Shown: positions 25,553 through 38,995 of the stretch, piece after piece
Layout of the letters: each line of letters starts with the position of its first letter
Position numbering within the stretch: position 1 is the first letter of the stretch
Source: Calliopsis andreniformis
Lineage: Eukaryota; Arthropoda; Insecta; Hymenoptera; Andrenidae
Direction of reading: 5' to 3'
DNA length: 64,000 nt
NCBI RefSeq assembly: GCF_051401765.1
Contig: NW_027480531.1
Location: 868,001-932,000, forward strand
The notes under the pieces: model-generated
Seen by the model: the letters and a program-made list of their open reading frames with translations, nothing else
Databases searched by the model: none
Told to the model about the DNA's origin: nothing
Translations under genes and position numbers: made by a program

Positions 25553-28500
25553 TGAGGATAGAGGATTGAGGATTGAGTATTGAAGATTGAGTATTGAGGA
25601 TTGAAGATTGAGGATTGAGGATTGAGGATTGACGATTGAGGATTGAGTATTGATGATTGAGAATTGAGGATTGAGGATTGAAGATTGAGTGTTGAGGATT
25701 GGGAATTGAGGATTGAGGATTGAAGATTGAGTATTGAGGATTCAAGGTTGAGGATTGAGGATTGAGGATTGAGGATTGAAGATTGAGGACTGAGTGTTGA
25801 GCGTTGAGTGATGAGAATTGATGTTTGTGGATTGAGTATTGATGATTGAGAATTGAGGATTGAGGATTGAGGATTGAGTGTTGAGGATTGGGAATTGAGC
25901 ATTGAGGATTGAAGATTGAGTATTGAGGATTCAAGGTTGAGGATTGAGGATTGAGGATTGAGGATTGAAGATTGAGGACTGAGTGTTGAGGGTTGAGTGA
26001 TGAGGATTGATGTTTGTGGATTGAGATTTGACGACTGAAGAATGGGGATTGAGTATTGAAAACTGTGAATTGAGGATATTCTATTGAGGATTGAGGATTG
26101 ACAACTGATTGTTGAGGACTGAGGACTGAAGTTTGCGGATTCAGGATTGAGGATTCGGGATTGAGGATTCAGGACTGATGATTGAGGGTTGAGGGTTGAG
26201 GATTGAGGATTGAGGATTGAGGATTGAGGGTTGAGGATTGAAGATTGAGTATTGAGGATTGAAAATTGAGGAGTGAGGATTGAGGATTGAGGATTGAGGA
26301 TTGAAGATTGAGGATTGGGGACGGAGTGTTGAGGGTTGAGTGATGAGAATTGATGTTTGTGGATAGAGATTTGAAGATTGCAGATTGAGTGTTGAGCATT
26401 GAAAACTGTGAATTGATGATGTGGTATTGAGGATTGGGGATTGACAACTGATTGTTGAGGACTGAGGGCTGGAGATTGAGGATCCAGGATTGAGGATTGA
26501 GGATTGAAGATTGAGCATTGCGGACTGAGGATTGAAGATTGAGGATTGAGGATTGAGGATTGAGGATTGAGAATTGAGGATTGAGGACTGAGGATTGAGG
26601 ATTGAGGATTGAGGATTGAAGATTGAGTGTTGAGGATTGGGAATTGAGGATTGAGGATTGAAGATTGAGTATTGAGGATTCAAGGTTGAGGATTGAGGAT
26701 TGAGGATTGAGGATTGAAGATTGAGGACTGAGTGTTGAGCGTTGAGTGATGAGAATTGATGTTTGTGGATTGAGTATTGATGATTGAGAATTGAGGATTG
26801 AGGATTGAGGATTGAGTGTTGAGGATTGGGAATTGAGCATTGAGGATTGAAGATTGAGTATTGAGGATTCAAGGTTGAGGATTGAGGATTGAGGATTGAG
26901 GATTGAGGAATTGGGATTGGGGATTGAGGATTGAGGATTGAGGATTGAGGATTGAGGATTGAGGATTGAGTATTGAAGATTGAGTATTGAGGATTGAAGA
27001 TTGAGGATTGAGGATTGAGGATTGACGATTGAGGATTGAGTATTGATGATTGAGAATTGAGGATTGAGGATTGAAGATTGAGTGTTGAGGATTGGGAATT
27101 GAGCATTGAGGATTGAAGATTGAGTATTGAGGATTCAAGGTTGAGGATTGAGGATTGAGGATTGAGGATTGAAGATTGAGGACTGAGTGTTGAGCGTTGA
27201 GTGATGAGAATTGATGTTTGTGGATTGAGTATTGATGATTGAGAATTGAGGATTGAGGATTGAGGATTGAGTGTTGAGGATTGGGAATTGAGCATTGAGG
27301 ATTGAAGATTGAGTATTGAGGATTCAAGGTTGAGGATTGAGGATTGAGGATTGAGGATTGAAGATTGAGGACTGAGTGTTGAGGGTTGAGTGATGAGGAT
27401 TGATGTTTGTGGATTGAGATTTGACGACTGAAGAATGGGGATTGAGTATTGAAAACTGTGAATTGAGGATATTCTATTGAGGATTGAGGATTGACAACTG
27501 ATTGTTGAGGACTGAGGACTGAAGTTTGCGGATTCAGGATTGAGGATTCGGGATTGAGGTTTCAGGACTGATGATTGAGGGTTGAGGATTGAGGATTGAG
27601 GATTGAGGATTGAGGATTGAGGGTTGAGGATTGAAGATTGAGTATTGAGGATTGAAGATTGAGGTCTGAGGACTGAGGACTGAGGATTGAGGATTGAGAA
27701 TTGAGGATTGAGGATTGAGGATTGAAGATTGAGGATTGGGTGTTGAGGATTGAAGAATGAGGATTGAGGATTGAGGATTGAAGATTGAGTGTTGAAGATT
27801 GAGTATTGAGGATTGAAGATTGAGGATTGAGGTTTGAGGATTGAGGATTGAGTATTGAGGATTGAAGATTGAAGATTGAGTATTGAGGATTGAAGACTGA
27901 GGATTGGGGATTGAGGATTGAGGATTAAGGATTGAAGATTGAGGATTGAGGATTGAAGATTGAGGATTGGGAATTGAGGATTGACGATTGAGGATTGAGT
28001 ATTGAGGATTTAGAATTGAGGATTGAGGATTGAAGATTGAGTATTGAGGATTGAAGATTGAGGATTTAGGATTGAGGATTGAAGATTGAGGACTGAGTGG
28101 TGAGGGTTGGGTGATGAGAATTGATGTTTTTTGTGGATTGAGATTTGATGATTGAAGAATGGGGATTGAGTATTGAAAGCTGTGAATTGAGGATATTCTA
28201 TTGAGGATTGAGGATTGACAATTGATTGTTGAGGACTGAGGGCTGAAGGTTGAGGATTCAGGATTGAGGATTCGGTATTGATGTTTCAGGACTGAGGATT
28301 GAGGGTTGAGGATTGAGGATTGAGGATTGAGGATATGGGATTGAGGATTGAGGATTGAGGATTGAGGATTGAGGATTGAGGATTGAGGATTGAGGATTGA
28401 GGATTGAGTATTGAAGGTTGAGTATTGAGGATTGAAGTTTGAGGATTGAGGATTGAGGATTGAGGATTGAGAATTTAGGATTGAGGATTGAGGATTGAAG

Positions 28501-31215
28501 ATTGAGGACTGGGTTTCGAGGAGTGACGAATTAGGATTGAGGATTGAGGATTGAGGATTGAGGATTGCGGATTGAGTATTGAGGATAGAAGATTGAAGAT
28601 TGAGGATTGAGGATTGAGGATTAAGGACTGACGATTGAGGATTGAGGATTGAAGATTGAGTATTGAGTATTGAAGATTGAGGATTGAGGATTGAGGATTG
28701 TGGATTGAGGATAGAGGATTGAAGATTGTGGATTGGGGATTGAGGATTGACGATTGAGGATTGTGTGTTTACGATTGAGGATTGAGGATTCAGGATTGAA
28801 GATTGAGTATTGAGGATTCAAGATTGAGGATTGAGGATTGAGAATTGAGGATTGAGACTTGAGGACTGAGGATTGAAGATAGAGCATTGAGGATTGAAGG
28901 TTGAGGATTGAGGATTGTGGATTCGGGATTGAGGATTGAGGATTGAGGATTGAGGATTGAGGATTGAGGATTCAGGCTTGAGGATTGAGGCTTGAGGATT
29001 GGAGATTGAGGATTGAGGATTGAGGATGTGGGCTGAGGGTTGAGGATTGTGGTTTGAGGACTGAGGACTGAGGACTGAGGATTGAGGATTGAGAGTTGAG
29101 GATTGAGGATTGAGGATTGAAGATTGAGGACTGGGTATTGAGGATTGAGGATTGCGTATTGAAGATTGAGGATTTGGGACTGAGGATTGAAGATTGAGGA
29201 TTGAGGATTCAGGATTGAGGATTGAGGACTGAGGATTGAGGATTGAAGATTGAGGATTGGGTATTGAGGATTGAAGAATGAGGATTGAGGATTGAGGATT
29301 GAGGATTGAGGATTGAAGATTGGGTATTGATGATTGAAGATTCAGTATTGAGGATTGAAGATTGAGAATTGATGGTTGAGTATTGAACATTGAGGACTGA
29401 GTGTTGAGGGTTGAGTGATGAGAATTGATGTTTGTGGATAGAGATCTGAAGATTGCAGATTGAGTATTGAGTATTGAAATCTGTGACTTGATGATATTCT
29501 ATTGAGGATTGAGGATTGACGTCTGATTGTTGAGGTCTGAGGTCTGAAGCTTGAGGATTCAGGATTGAGGATTCAGGATTGAGGATTCGGGATAGAGGTT
29601 TGAGGACTGAGGAATGAGGGTTGAGGACTGAGGATTGAGGATTGACGCTTGAGGATTGAGGGTTGAGAATGGAGGATTGAAGAGAGAGGACTGAGTGTTG
29701 AGGGTTGAGTGTTGAGAATTGATGTTTGAGGATTGAGATTTGATTATTGAAAGTTGTGGATTGAGTATTGAACCATGAGAATTCAGGATATTCTGTTGAG
29801 TATTGAGAATTGAGTGTTGATGGTTGATTATTGAGGATTGAGGATTGATGATTGAGGATTGAGTATGGAAGATTGGGGATTGGTGATTGAAGATTCAGTA
29901 TTGAGGATTGAAGATTGAGAATTGATGATTGAGTATTGAACATTGAGGACTGAGTGTTGAGGGTTGAGTGATGAGAATTGATGTTTGTGGATAGAGATCT
30001 GAAGATTGCAGATTGAATATTGAGTATTGAAAACTGTGAATTGATGATATTCTATTGAGGATTGAGTATTGACGTCTGATTGTTGAGGTCTGAAGTCTGA
30101 AGATTGAGGATTCAGGATTGAGGTTAGAGGACTGAGGATTGAGGATTGAGTATTCAGGCTTGAGGACTGAGGCTTGAGGATTGAAGATTGATGATTGAGG
30201 ATTGAGGATGAGGGCTGAGGGTTGAGGATTGAGGCTTGAGGACTGATGACTGAGGATTGAGGATGGAAGATTGGAGATTGAGGATTGGGTATTGAGGATT
30301 GAGGATTGAGTATTGAAGATTGAGGATTTGGGACTGAGGATTGAAGATTGAGGATTGAGGATTGAGGATTAAGGATTGAGGACTGAGGATTGAGGATTGA
30401 AGATCGAGGATTGGGTATTGAGGATTGAAGAATGAGGATTGAGGATAGAGGATTGAGGATTGAGGATTGAAGATGGAGTATTGAGGATTGAAGATTGTCG
30501 ATTGAGGATTGAGGATTGAGGATTGAGGATTGAGGGTTGAGGATTGAAGATTGAGTATTGAGAATTGAAAATGGAGGATTGAGGATTGAGGATCGAGGAT
30601 TGAAGATTGAAGATTGAGTATTGAGGATTGACGATTAAGATTGAGGATTGAGGATTGAGGATTGAGGATTGAGGATTTAGGATTCAGGATTGAAGATTGA
30701 ATATTGATGATTGAAGATTGAGGATTGAGGATTGAGGGTTGTGGATTGCGGACGAGGACTGAGGGTTGTGTATTGATTTTTGAGGTCTGAGGATTGAGGA
30801 TTGAGGATTGAGAATTGAGGATTGAGGATTGAGGATTGAAGATTGAGGATTGGGTGTTGAGGCTTGAAGAATGAGGATAGAGGTTTGGGGATTGAAGATT
30901 GAGGTCTGAAGATTGAGCATTGAGGATTGAAGATTGAGGATTGAGGATTGAGGATTGACGATTGAGGATTGAGGATTGAGGATTGAAGATTGAGTATTGA
31001 GGATTGAAGATTGAGGTCTGAGGACTGAGGACTGAGGATTGAGGATTGAGAATTGAGGATTGAGGATTGAGGATTGAAGATTGAGGATTGGGTGTTGAGG
31101 ATTGAAGAATGAGGATTGAGGATTGAGGATTGAAGATTGAGTGTTGAAGATTGAGTATTGAGGATTGAAGATTGAGGATTGAGGTTTGAGGATTGAGGAT
31201 TGAGTATTGAGGATT
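25553..31215 (+). repeat. 5.66-kb tandem duplication, copy 2
   Basis: Direct tandem copy of 19,890-25,552. The junction near 25,555 is visible as a switch from a GAGTATT-GAGGATT run to the GAGGATA-GAGGATT units found at 19,886. Near 31,215, where a third copy would begin with the same switch, the sequence follows the path of 22.18 and 27.85 kb instead, starting the 3.35-kb repeat. Confidence 0.88.
27660..30665 (+). repeat. 3.35-kb higher-order repeat, copy 1
   Basis: M1 modules h, e, f and g at 28109, 29413, 29707 and 29966 recur at 31461, 32765, 33059 and 33318, all offset by 3,352 bp. The two blocks are separated by only about 350 bp of shared M2-type sequence, so they form a near-tandem pair. 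The GAGGTCT-GAGGACT-GAGGACT series marks the left end. Confidence 0.87.
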
Positions 31216-34016
31216 GAAGATTGAAGATTGAGTATTGAGGATTGAAGACTGAGGATTGGGGATTGAGGATTGAGGATTAAGGATTGAAGATTGAGGATTG
31301 AGGATTGAAGATTGAGGATTGGGAATTGAGGATTGACGATTGAGGATTGAGTATTGAGGATTTAGAATTGAGGATTGAGGATTGAAGATTGAGTATTGAG
31401 GATTGAAGATTGAGGATTTAGGATTGAGGATTGAAGATTGAGGACTGAGTGGTGAGGGTTGGGTGATGAGAATTGATGTTTTTTGTGGATTGAGATTTGA
31501 TGATTGAAGAATGGGGATTGAGTATTGAAAGCTGTGAATTGAGGATATTCTATTGAGGATTGAGGATTGACAATTGATTGTTGAGGACTGAGGGCTGAAG
31601 GTTGAGGATTCAGGATTGAGGATTCGGTATTGATGTTTCAGGACTGAGGATTGAGGGTTGAGGGTTGAGGATTGAGGATTGAGGATATGGGATTGAGGAT
31701 TGAGGATTGAGGATTGAGGATTGAGGATTGAGGATTGAGGATTGAGGATTGAGTATTGAAGGTTGAGTATTGAGGATTGAAGTTTGAGGATTGAGGATTG
31801 AGGATTGAGGATTGAGAATTTAGGATTGAGGATTGAGGATTGAAGATTGAGGACTGGGTTTCGAGGAGTGACGAATTAGGATTGAGGATTGAGGATTGAG
31901 GATTGAGGATTGCGGATTGAGTATTGAGGATAGAAGATTGAAGATTGAGGATTGAGGATTGAGGATTAAGGACTGACGATTGAGGATTGAGGATTGAAGA
32001 TTGAGTATTGAGTATTGAAGATTGAGGATTGAGGATTGAGGATTGTGGATTGAGGATAGAGGATTGAAGATTGTGGATTGGGGATTGAGGATTGACGATT
32101 GAGGATTGTGTGTTTACGATTGAGGATTGAGGATTCAGGATTGAAGATTGAGTATTGAGGATTCAAGATTGAGGATTGAGGATTGAGAATTGAGGATTGA
32201 GACTTGAGGACTGAGGATTGAAGATAGAGCATTGAGGATTGAAGGTTGAGGATTGAGGATTGAGGATTGTGGATTCGGGATTGAGGATTGAGGATTGAGG
32301 ATTGAGGATTGAGGATTGAGGATTCAGGCTTGAGGATTGAGGCTTGAGGATTGGAGATTGAGCATTGAGGATTGAGGATGTGGGCTGAGGGTTGAGGATT
32401 GTGGTTTGAGGACTGAGGACTGAGGACTGAGGATTGAGGATTGAGAGTTGAGGATTGAGGATTGAGGATTGAAGATTGAGGACTGGGTATTGAGGATTGA
32501 GGATTGCGTATTGAAGATTGAGGATTTGGGACTGAGGATTGAAGATTGAGGATTGAGGATTCAGGATTGAGGATTGAGGACTGAGGATTGAGGATTGAAG
32601 ATTGAGGATTGGGTATTGAGGATTGAAGAATGAGGATTGAGGATTGAGGATTGAGGATTGAGGATTGAAGATTGGGTATTGATGATTGAAGATTCAGTAT
32701 TGAGGATTGAAGATTGAGAATTGATGGTTGAGTATTGAACATTGAGGACTGAGTGTTGAGGGTTGAGTGATGAGAATTGATGTTTGTGGATAGAGATCTG
32801 AAGATTGCAGATTGAGTATTGAGTATTGAAATCTGTGACTTGATGATATTCTATTGAGGATTGAGGATTGACGTCTGATTGTTGAGGTCTGAGGTCTGAA
32901 GCTTGAGGATTCAGGATTGAGGATTCAGGATTGAGGATTCGGGATAGAGGTTTGAGGACTGAGGAATGAGGGTTGAGGACTGAGGATTGAGGATTGACGC
33001 TTGAGGATTGAGGGTTGAGAATGGAGGATTGAAGAGAGAGGACTGAGTGTTGAGGGTTGAGTGTTGAGAATTGATGTTTGAGGATTGAGATTTGATTATT
33101 GAAAGTTGTGGATTGAGTATTGAACCATGAGAATTCAGGATATTCTGTTGAGTATTGAGAATTGAGTGTTGATGGTTGATTATTGAGGATTGAGGATTGA
33201 TGATTGAGGATTGAGTATGGAAGATTGGGGATTGGTGATTGAAGATTCAGTATTGAGGATTGAAGACTGAGAATTGATGATTGAGTATTGAACATTGAGG
33301 ACTGAGTGTTGAGGGTTGAGTGATGAGAATTGATGTTTGTGGATAGAGATCTGAAGATTGCAGATTGAATATTGAGTATTGAAAACTGTGAATTGATGAT
33401 ATTCTATTGAGGATTGAGTATTGACGTCTGATTGTTGAGGTCTGAAGTCTGAAGATTGAGGATTCAGGATTGAGGTTAGAGGACTGAGGATTGAGGATTG
33501 AGTATTCAGGCTTGAGGACTGAGGCTTGAGGATTGAAGATTGATGATTGAGGATTGAGGATGAGGGCTGAGGGTTGAGGATTGAGGCTTGAGGACTGATG
33601 ACTGAGGATTGAGGATGGAAGATTGGAGATTGAGGATTGGGTATTGAGGATTGAGGATTGAGTATTGAAGATTGAGGATTTGGGACTGAGGATTGAAGAT
33701 TGAGGATTGAGGATTGAGGATTAAGGATTGAGGACTGAGGATTGAGGATTGAAGATCGAGGATTGGGTATTGAGGATTGAAGAATGAGGATTGAGGATAG
33801 AGGATTGAGGATTGAGGATTGAAGATGGAGTATTGAGGATTGAAGATTGTCGATTGAGGATTGAGGATTGAGGATTGAGGATTGAGGGTTGAGGATTGAA
33901 GATTGAGTATTGAGAATTGAAAATGGAGGATTGAGGATTGAGGATCGAGGATTGAAGATTGAAGATTGAGTATTGAGGATTGACGATTAAGATTGAGGAT
34001 TGAGGATTGAGGATTG
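31012..34016 (+). repeat. 3.35-kb higher-order repeat, copy 2
   Basis: Second copy of 27,660-30,665. Differences I can see include GAGCATT for GAGGATT near 32,362 and an extra GAGGGTT near 31,660. At about 34,016 it leaves the common path, which elsewhere leads to a GATTTAGG-CAGGATT mark and M2, and goes to GCGGACT-GAATATT-GACGGTT and a general-form M1. Confidence 0.86.
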
Positions 34017-34657
34017 AGGATTGAAGATTGAGGATTGCGGACTGAATATTGACGGTTGAGTGATGAGAATTGATGTTTGTGGATAGAGATCGGAAGATTG
34101 CAGATTGAGTATTGAGTATTGAAAACTGTGAATTGAAGATATTCTATTGAGGATTGAGGATTGACAACTGATTGTTGAGGACTCAGGGCTGAAGATTGAG
34201 GATTCAGGATTGAGGATTCAGGATTGAGGTTTGAGGACTGAGGAATGAGGATTGGGTATTGGTTTTGAGGATTGAAGATTGAGGGTTGGGGATTGAGGAT
34301 TGAGAATTGAGGAATGAGAATGAGGGCTGAGGGTTGAGGATTGTGGTTTGAGGACTGAGGACTGAGGATTGAGGATTGAGGATTGAAGATTGAGGGTTGG
34401 GTATTCAGGATAGAAGAATGAGGATTGAGGATTGAGGATTGAGGATTGAGAATTGAGGATTGAGGATTGAGGATTGAAGATTGAGGATTCGGTATTGAGG
34501 ATTGAAGAATGAGGATTGAGGAGTGAGGACTGAGGATTGAGGATAGCAGATTGAGTATTGAGGATTGAGGATTGAGGATTGAAGATTCAGTATTGAGGAT
34601 TGAAGATTGAGAATTGAGGACTGAGGATTGAACATTGAGGACTGAGTGTTGAGGGTT

Positions 34658-34825
34658 GAGTGATGAGAATGGATGTTTGTGGGTAGAGATCTGAAGATTG
34701 CAGATGGGGTATTGAGTATTGAAGACTGTGAATTCAGGATATTCTATTGAGGATTGAGGATTGGCAACAGATTGTTGATGACTGAGGGCTGAAGGTTGAG
34801 GATTCAGGATTGAGGATTCAGAATT
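34658..34825 (+). repeat. Module M1, subtype i (GTGAATT-CAGGATA, GAATTC)
   Basis: This subtype has CAGGATA before TTCTATT, so GAATTC arises independently of subtype f. It also has GGGTAGA, GATGGGG and GGCAACA. Copies start at 34658, 42965 and 44656. Without the G-to-C change the same background occurs at 18361, 37559, 48166, 49350 and 51807. Confidence 0.82.
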
Positions 34826-34887
34826 GAGGTTTGAGGACTGAGGACTGAGGATTGAAGATTGAGTATTGAGCTTTGAAGATTGAGGAT

Positions 34888-37800
34888 TGAGGATTGAAAA
34901 TTGAGGAGTGAGGATTGAGGATTGAGGATTGAGGATTGAAGATTGAGGATTGGGGACGGAGTGTTGAGGGTTGAGTGATGAGAATTGATGTTTGTGGATA
35001 GAGATTTGAAGATTGCAGATTGAGTGTTGAGTATTGAAAACTGTGAATTGATGATGTGGTATTGAGGATTGGGGATTGACAACTGATTGTTGAGGACTGA
35101 GGGCTGGAGATTGAGGATCCAGGATTGAGGATTGAGGATTGAAGATTGAGCATTGCGGACTGAGGATTGAAGATTGAGGATTGAGGATTGAGGATTGAGG
35201 ATGGAGGATTGAGGATTGAGGATTGAGAATTGAGGATTGAGGACTGAGGATTGAGGATTGAGGATTGCGGATTGAGTATTGAGGATTAAAGATTGAGGAT
35301 TGGGTATTGAGGATTGAATATTCAGGATTGAGGATTGAGGATAGAGGATTGCGGATTGAGGATTGAAGATTGAATATTGATGACTGAAGATTGAGGATTG
35401 AGGATTGAGGGTTGTGGATTGCGGACGAGGACTGAGGGTAGAGTATTGATGTTTGAGGTCTGAGGATTGAGGATTGAGGACTGAGGATTGAGAATTGAGG
35501 ATTGAGGATTGAGGATTGAAGATTGAGGATTGGGTGTTGAGGATTGAGGATTGAGGATTGAAGATTGTCGATTGAGGATTGAGAATTGAGGATTGAGAAT
35601 TGAGGACTGAGGATTGAAGATTGAGCATTGAGGATTGAAGGTTGACGATTGAGGATTGAGGATTGAGGTTTGAGGATTGAATATTGAGGATTGGGGACTG
35701 AGTGTTGAGGGTTGAGTGATGAGAATTGATGTTTGTGTATTGAGATTTCAAGAGAGCAGATTGAGTATTGTGTATTGAAAGCTGTGAATTGTTGATATTC
35801 TATTGAGGATTGAGGATTGACAACTGACTGTTGAGGACCGAGGGCTGAAGATTGAGGATTCAGGATTGAGGATTCAGGATTGAGGATTGAGGATTGAGGA
35901 TTGAGGATTGAGGATTGGGGATTCAGGATTGAGGATTGAAGGTTGAATATTGATGAATGAAGGTTGAGGATTGAGGATCGAGGGTTGTGGATTGAGGACG
36001 AGAACTGAGGTTTGGGTATTGATGCTTGAGGTCTGAGGATTGAGGATTGAGGATTGCGAATTGAGGATTGAGGATTGAGGATTGATGATTGAGGATTGGG
36101 TATTGAGGATTGAAGAATGAGGATTGAGTATTGAGGACTGAGGATTGAGGATTGAAGATTCAGTATTGAGGATTGAAGATTGAGAATTGAGGATTGAGGA
36201 TTGAACATTGAGGACTGAGTGTCGAGGGTTGAGTGATGAGAATGGATGTTTGTGGATAGAGATTTGAAGATTGCAGATTGAGTATTGAGTATTGAAAACT
36301 GTGAATTGAGGATTTTCTATTGAGGATTGAGGATTGGCAACTGATTGTTGAGGACTGAGGGCTGATGGTTGAGGATTCAGGATTGAGGATTCAGAATTGA
36401 GGTTTGAGGACTGAGGATTGAGGATTGAAGATTGAGTATTGAGGATTGAAGATTGAGGATTGAGGATTGGGGATTGAGAATTGAGGAATGAGGATGAGGG
36501 CTGAGGTTTGAGGATTGAGGTTTGAGTACTGAGGACTGAGGATTGAGGATTGAGGATTGAAGATTGAGGATTGGGTATTGAGGATTGAAGAATGAGGATT
36601 GAGGATTGAGGATTGAGGATTGAGGATTGAAGATTGAGTATTGAGGATTGAAGATTGAAGATTGAGTATTGAGAATTGAGGATTGAGAATTGAGGACTGA
36701 GGTTTGAAGTTTGAGCATTGAGGATTGAAGGCTGCGGATTGAGGATTGAGGATTGAGGATTGAGGATTGAATATTGATGATTGGGGACTGAGTGTTGAGG
36801 GTTGAGTGATGAGGATTGATGTTTGTGTATAGAGATTTCAAGATTGCAGATTGAGTATTGTGTATTGAAAACTGTGAATTGTTGATGTTCTATTGAGGAT
36901 TGAGGATTGACAACTGACTGCTGAGGACTGAGGGCTGAAGACTGAGGATTCAGGATTGAGGATCCAGGATTGTGGATTGAGGATTGAGGATTGAGGATTG
37001 AGGATTGAGGATTGAGGATTGAAGGTTGAATATTGATGAATGAAGATTGAGGATTGAGGATTGAGTGTTGTGGATTGAGGACGAGGACTGAGGGTTGGGT
37101 ATTGATGCTTGAGGTCTGAGGATTGAGGATTGAGGATTGCGAATTGAGGATTGAGGAATGAGGATTGAAAATTGAAGATTGGGTATTGAGGATTGAAGAA
37201 TGAGGATTGAGGATTGAGGATTGAGGATTGAGGATTGAGGATTGAAGATAGAGTACTGAGGATTGAAGATTGAGGATTGAGAATTGACGATTGAGGATTG
37301 AGGATTGAAGATTGAGTATTGAGGATTGAAGATTGAGGATTGAGGATTGAGGATTGAGGATTGAGGATTGAGGATTGAAGGTTGAGGATTGAGGGTTGAG
37401 TATTGAGGATTGAAGATTGAGGATTGGGGACTGAGGATTGAAAATTGGGGATTGAGAATTGAGGACTGAGGACTGAGGATTGAAGATTCAGTATTGAGGA
37501 TTGAAGGTGGAGAATTGAGGACTGAGGATTGAACATTGAGGACTGAGTGTTGAGGGTTGAGTGATGAGAATGGATGTTTGTGGGTAGAGATCTGAAGATT
37601 GCAGATGGGGTATTGAGTATTGAAGACTGTGAATTGAAGATATTCTATTGAGGATTGAGGATTGGCAACAGATTCTTGATGACTGAGGGCTGAAGGTTGA
37701 GGATTCAGGATTGAGGATTCAGAATTGAGGTTTGAGGACTGAGGACTGAGGATTGAAGATTGAGTATTGAGGTTTGAAGATTGCGGATTGAGGATTGAGG

Positions 37801-38082
37801 ATTGAGAATTGAGGAATGAGGATGAGGGCTGAGGGTTGAGGATTGTGGTTTGAGGACTGAGGACTGAGGATTGAGGATTGAGGATTGAAGATTGAGGGTT
37901 GGGTATTCAGGATTGAAGAATGAGGATTGAGGATTGAGGATTGAGGATTGAGGATTGAGGATTGAGGACTGAGGATTGAGGATTGAGTATTGAAGATTGA
38001 GTATTGAGGATTGAAGACTGAGGATTGAAGATTGAGGATTGAGGATAGAGGATTGAAGGTTGAGAATTGGGGATTGAGGATT
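34888..38082 (+). repeat. 3.2-kb block repeated 19,198 bp away, copy 2
   Basis: Second copy of 15,690-18,884. On its left it is joined to the end of the 4.2-kb block that also occurs at 39-43 kb, and on its right to a subtype c module. The two flanks differ from those of copy 1, so this is a transposed or exchanged block and not part of a longer colinear duplication. Confidence 0.86.
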
Positions 38083-38995
38083 GACGATTGAGGATTGAGT
38101 ATTGAGGATTGAGGATTGAGGATTGAGTATTGAGGATTGAGGATTGAAGATTGAGGATTGGGGACGGAGTGTTGAGTGTTGTGTGATAAGAATTGATGTT
38201 TGTGGATAGAGATTTGAAGATTGCAGATTGAGTAATGAGTATTGAAAACTGTGAATTGATGATGTTGTATTGAGGATTGAGGATTGACAACTGATTGTTG
38301 AGGACTGAGGGCTGAAGATTGAGGATTCAGGATTGAGGATTGAGGATTGAAGATTGAGGATTGAAGATTGAGGATTGGGTATTGAGGATTGAAGAATGAG
38401 GATTGAGGATTGAGGACTGAGGATTGAGGATTGAAGATGAAGTATTGATGATTGAAGATTGAGAATTGAGGATTGATGATTGAAGATTGAGGACTGAGTG
38501 TTGAGGGTTGAGTGACGAGAATTGATGTTTGTGGATTGAGATCTGATGATTGAAGAATGGGGATTGAGTATTGAAAGCTGTGAACTGAGGATATTCTATT
38601 GAGGATTGAGGATTGAAAATTGATTGTTGAGGACTGAGGGCTGAAGGTTGAGGATTCAGGATTGAGGACTCGGTATTGATGTTTCAGGACTGAGGATTGA
38701 GTGTTGAGTATTGAGGATTAAAGATTGAGGATTGAGGATTGAGGATTGAGGATTGAGGATTGAGGATTGAAGATTGAATATTGATGATTGAAGATTGAGG
38801 ATTGAGTATTGAGGGTTGTGGATTGCGGACGAGGGCTGAGGGTTGAGTATTGATGTTTGAGGTCTGAGGATTGAGGATTGAGGAATGAGAATTGAGGTTT
38901 CAGGACTGAGGACTGAGGATTGAGGATTGAGTATTGAGTATTGAGGATTGAAGATTGAGGATTGAACATTCAGGATTGAGGATTGAGGATAGAGG
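38083..38995 (+). repeat. Mixed segment with two M1 modules
   Basis: Holds subtype c at 38181 and a general-form module at 38510, then an M2 copy at 38,825. The 38.1-38.35 kb part matches 43.5 and 45.2 kb. The second module resembles subtype h in its right half (GAAAGCT, GATGTTT-CAGGACT) but lacks the T insertion, so it may be the state before the insertion or a chimera. Confidence 0.72.
38181..38348 (+). repeat. Module M1, subtype c (GATGATG-TTGTATT, GAGTAAT)
   Basis: Subtype c has GTGTGAT-(A/G)AGAATT at the left, GAGTAAT, and TTGTATT in the centre. Copies start at 38181, 43587, 45278 and 59729. It looks intermediate between subtype b (TGGTATT) and the general form, and it is confined to the right half of the window. 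Confidence 0.82.

Larger units (their letters stand above)
30675..34870 (+). repeat. 4.2-kb block repeated 8.32 kb away, copy 1
   Basis: M1 modules at 31461, 32765, 33059, 33318 and 34058 pair with 39782, 41086, 41380, 41639 and 42379 at a constant 8,321 bp. The one at 34658 pairs with 42965 at 8,307, so 14 bp (two heptamers' worth) differ between the last two. The block starts at the M2 copy at 30.7 kb. Between about 34,308 and 34,400 the two copies use different segments (M3 here, M2 at 42.65 kb). Confidence 0.86.
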
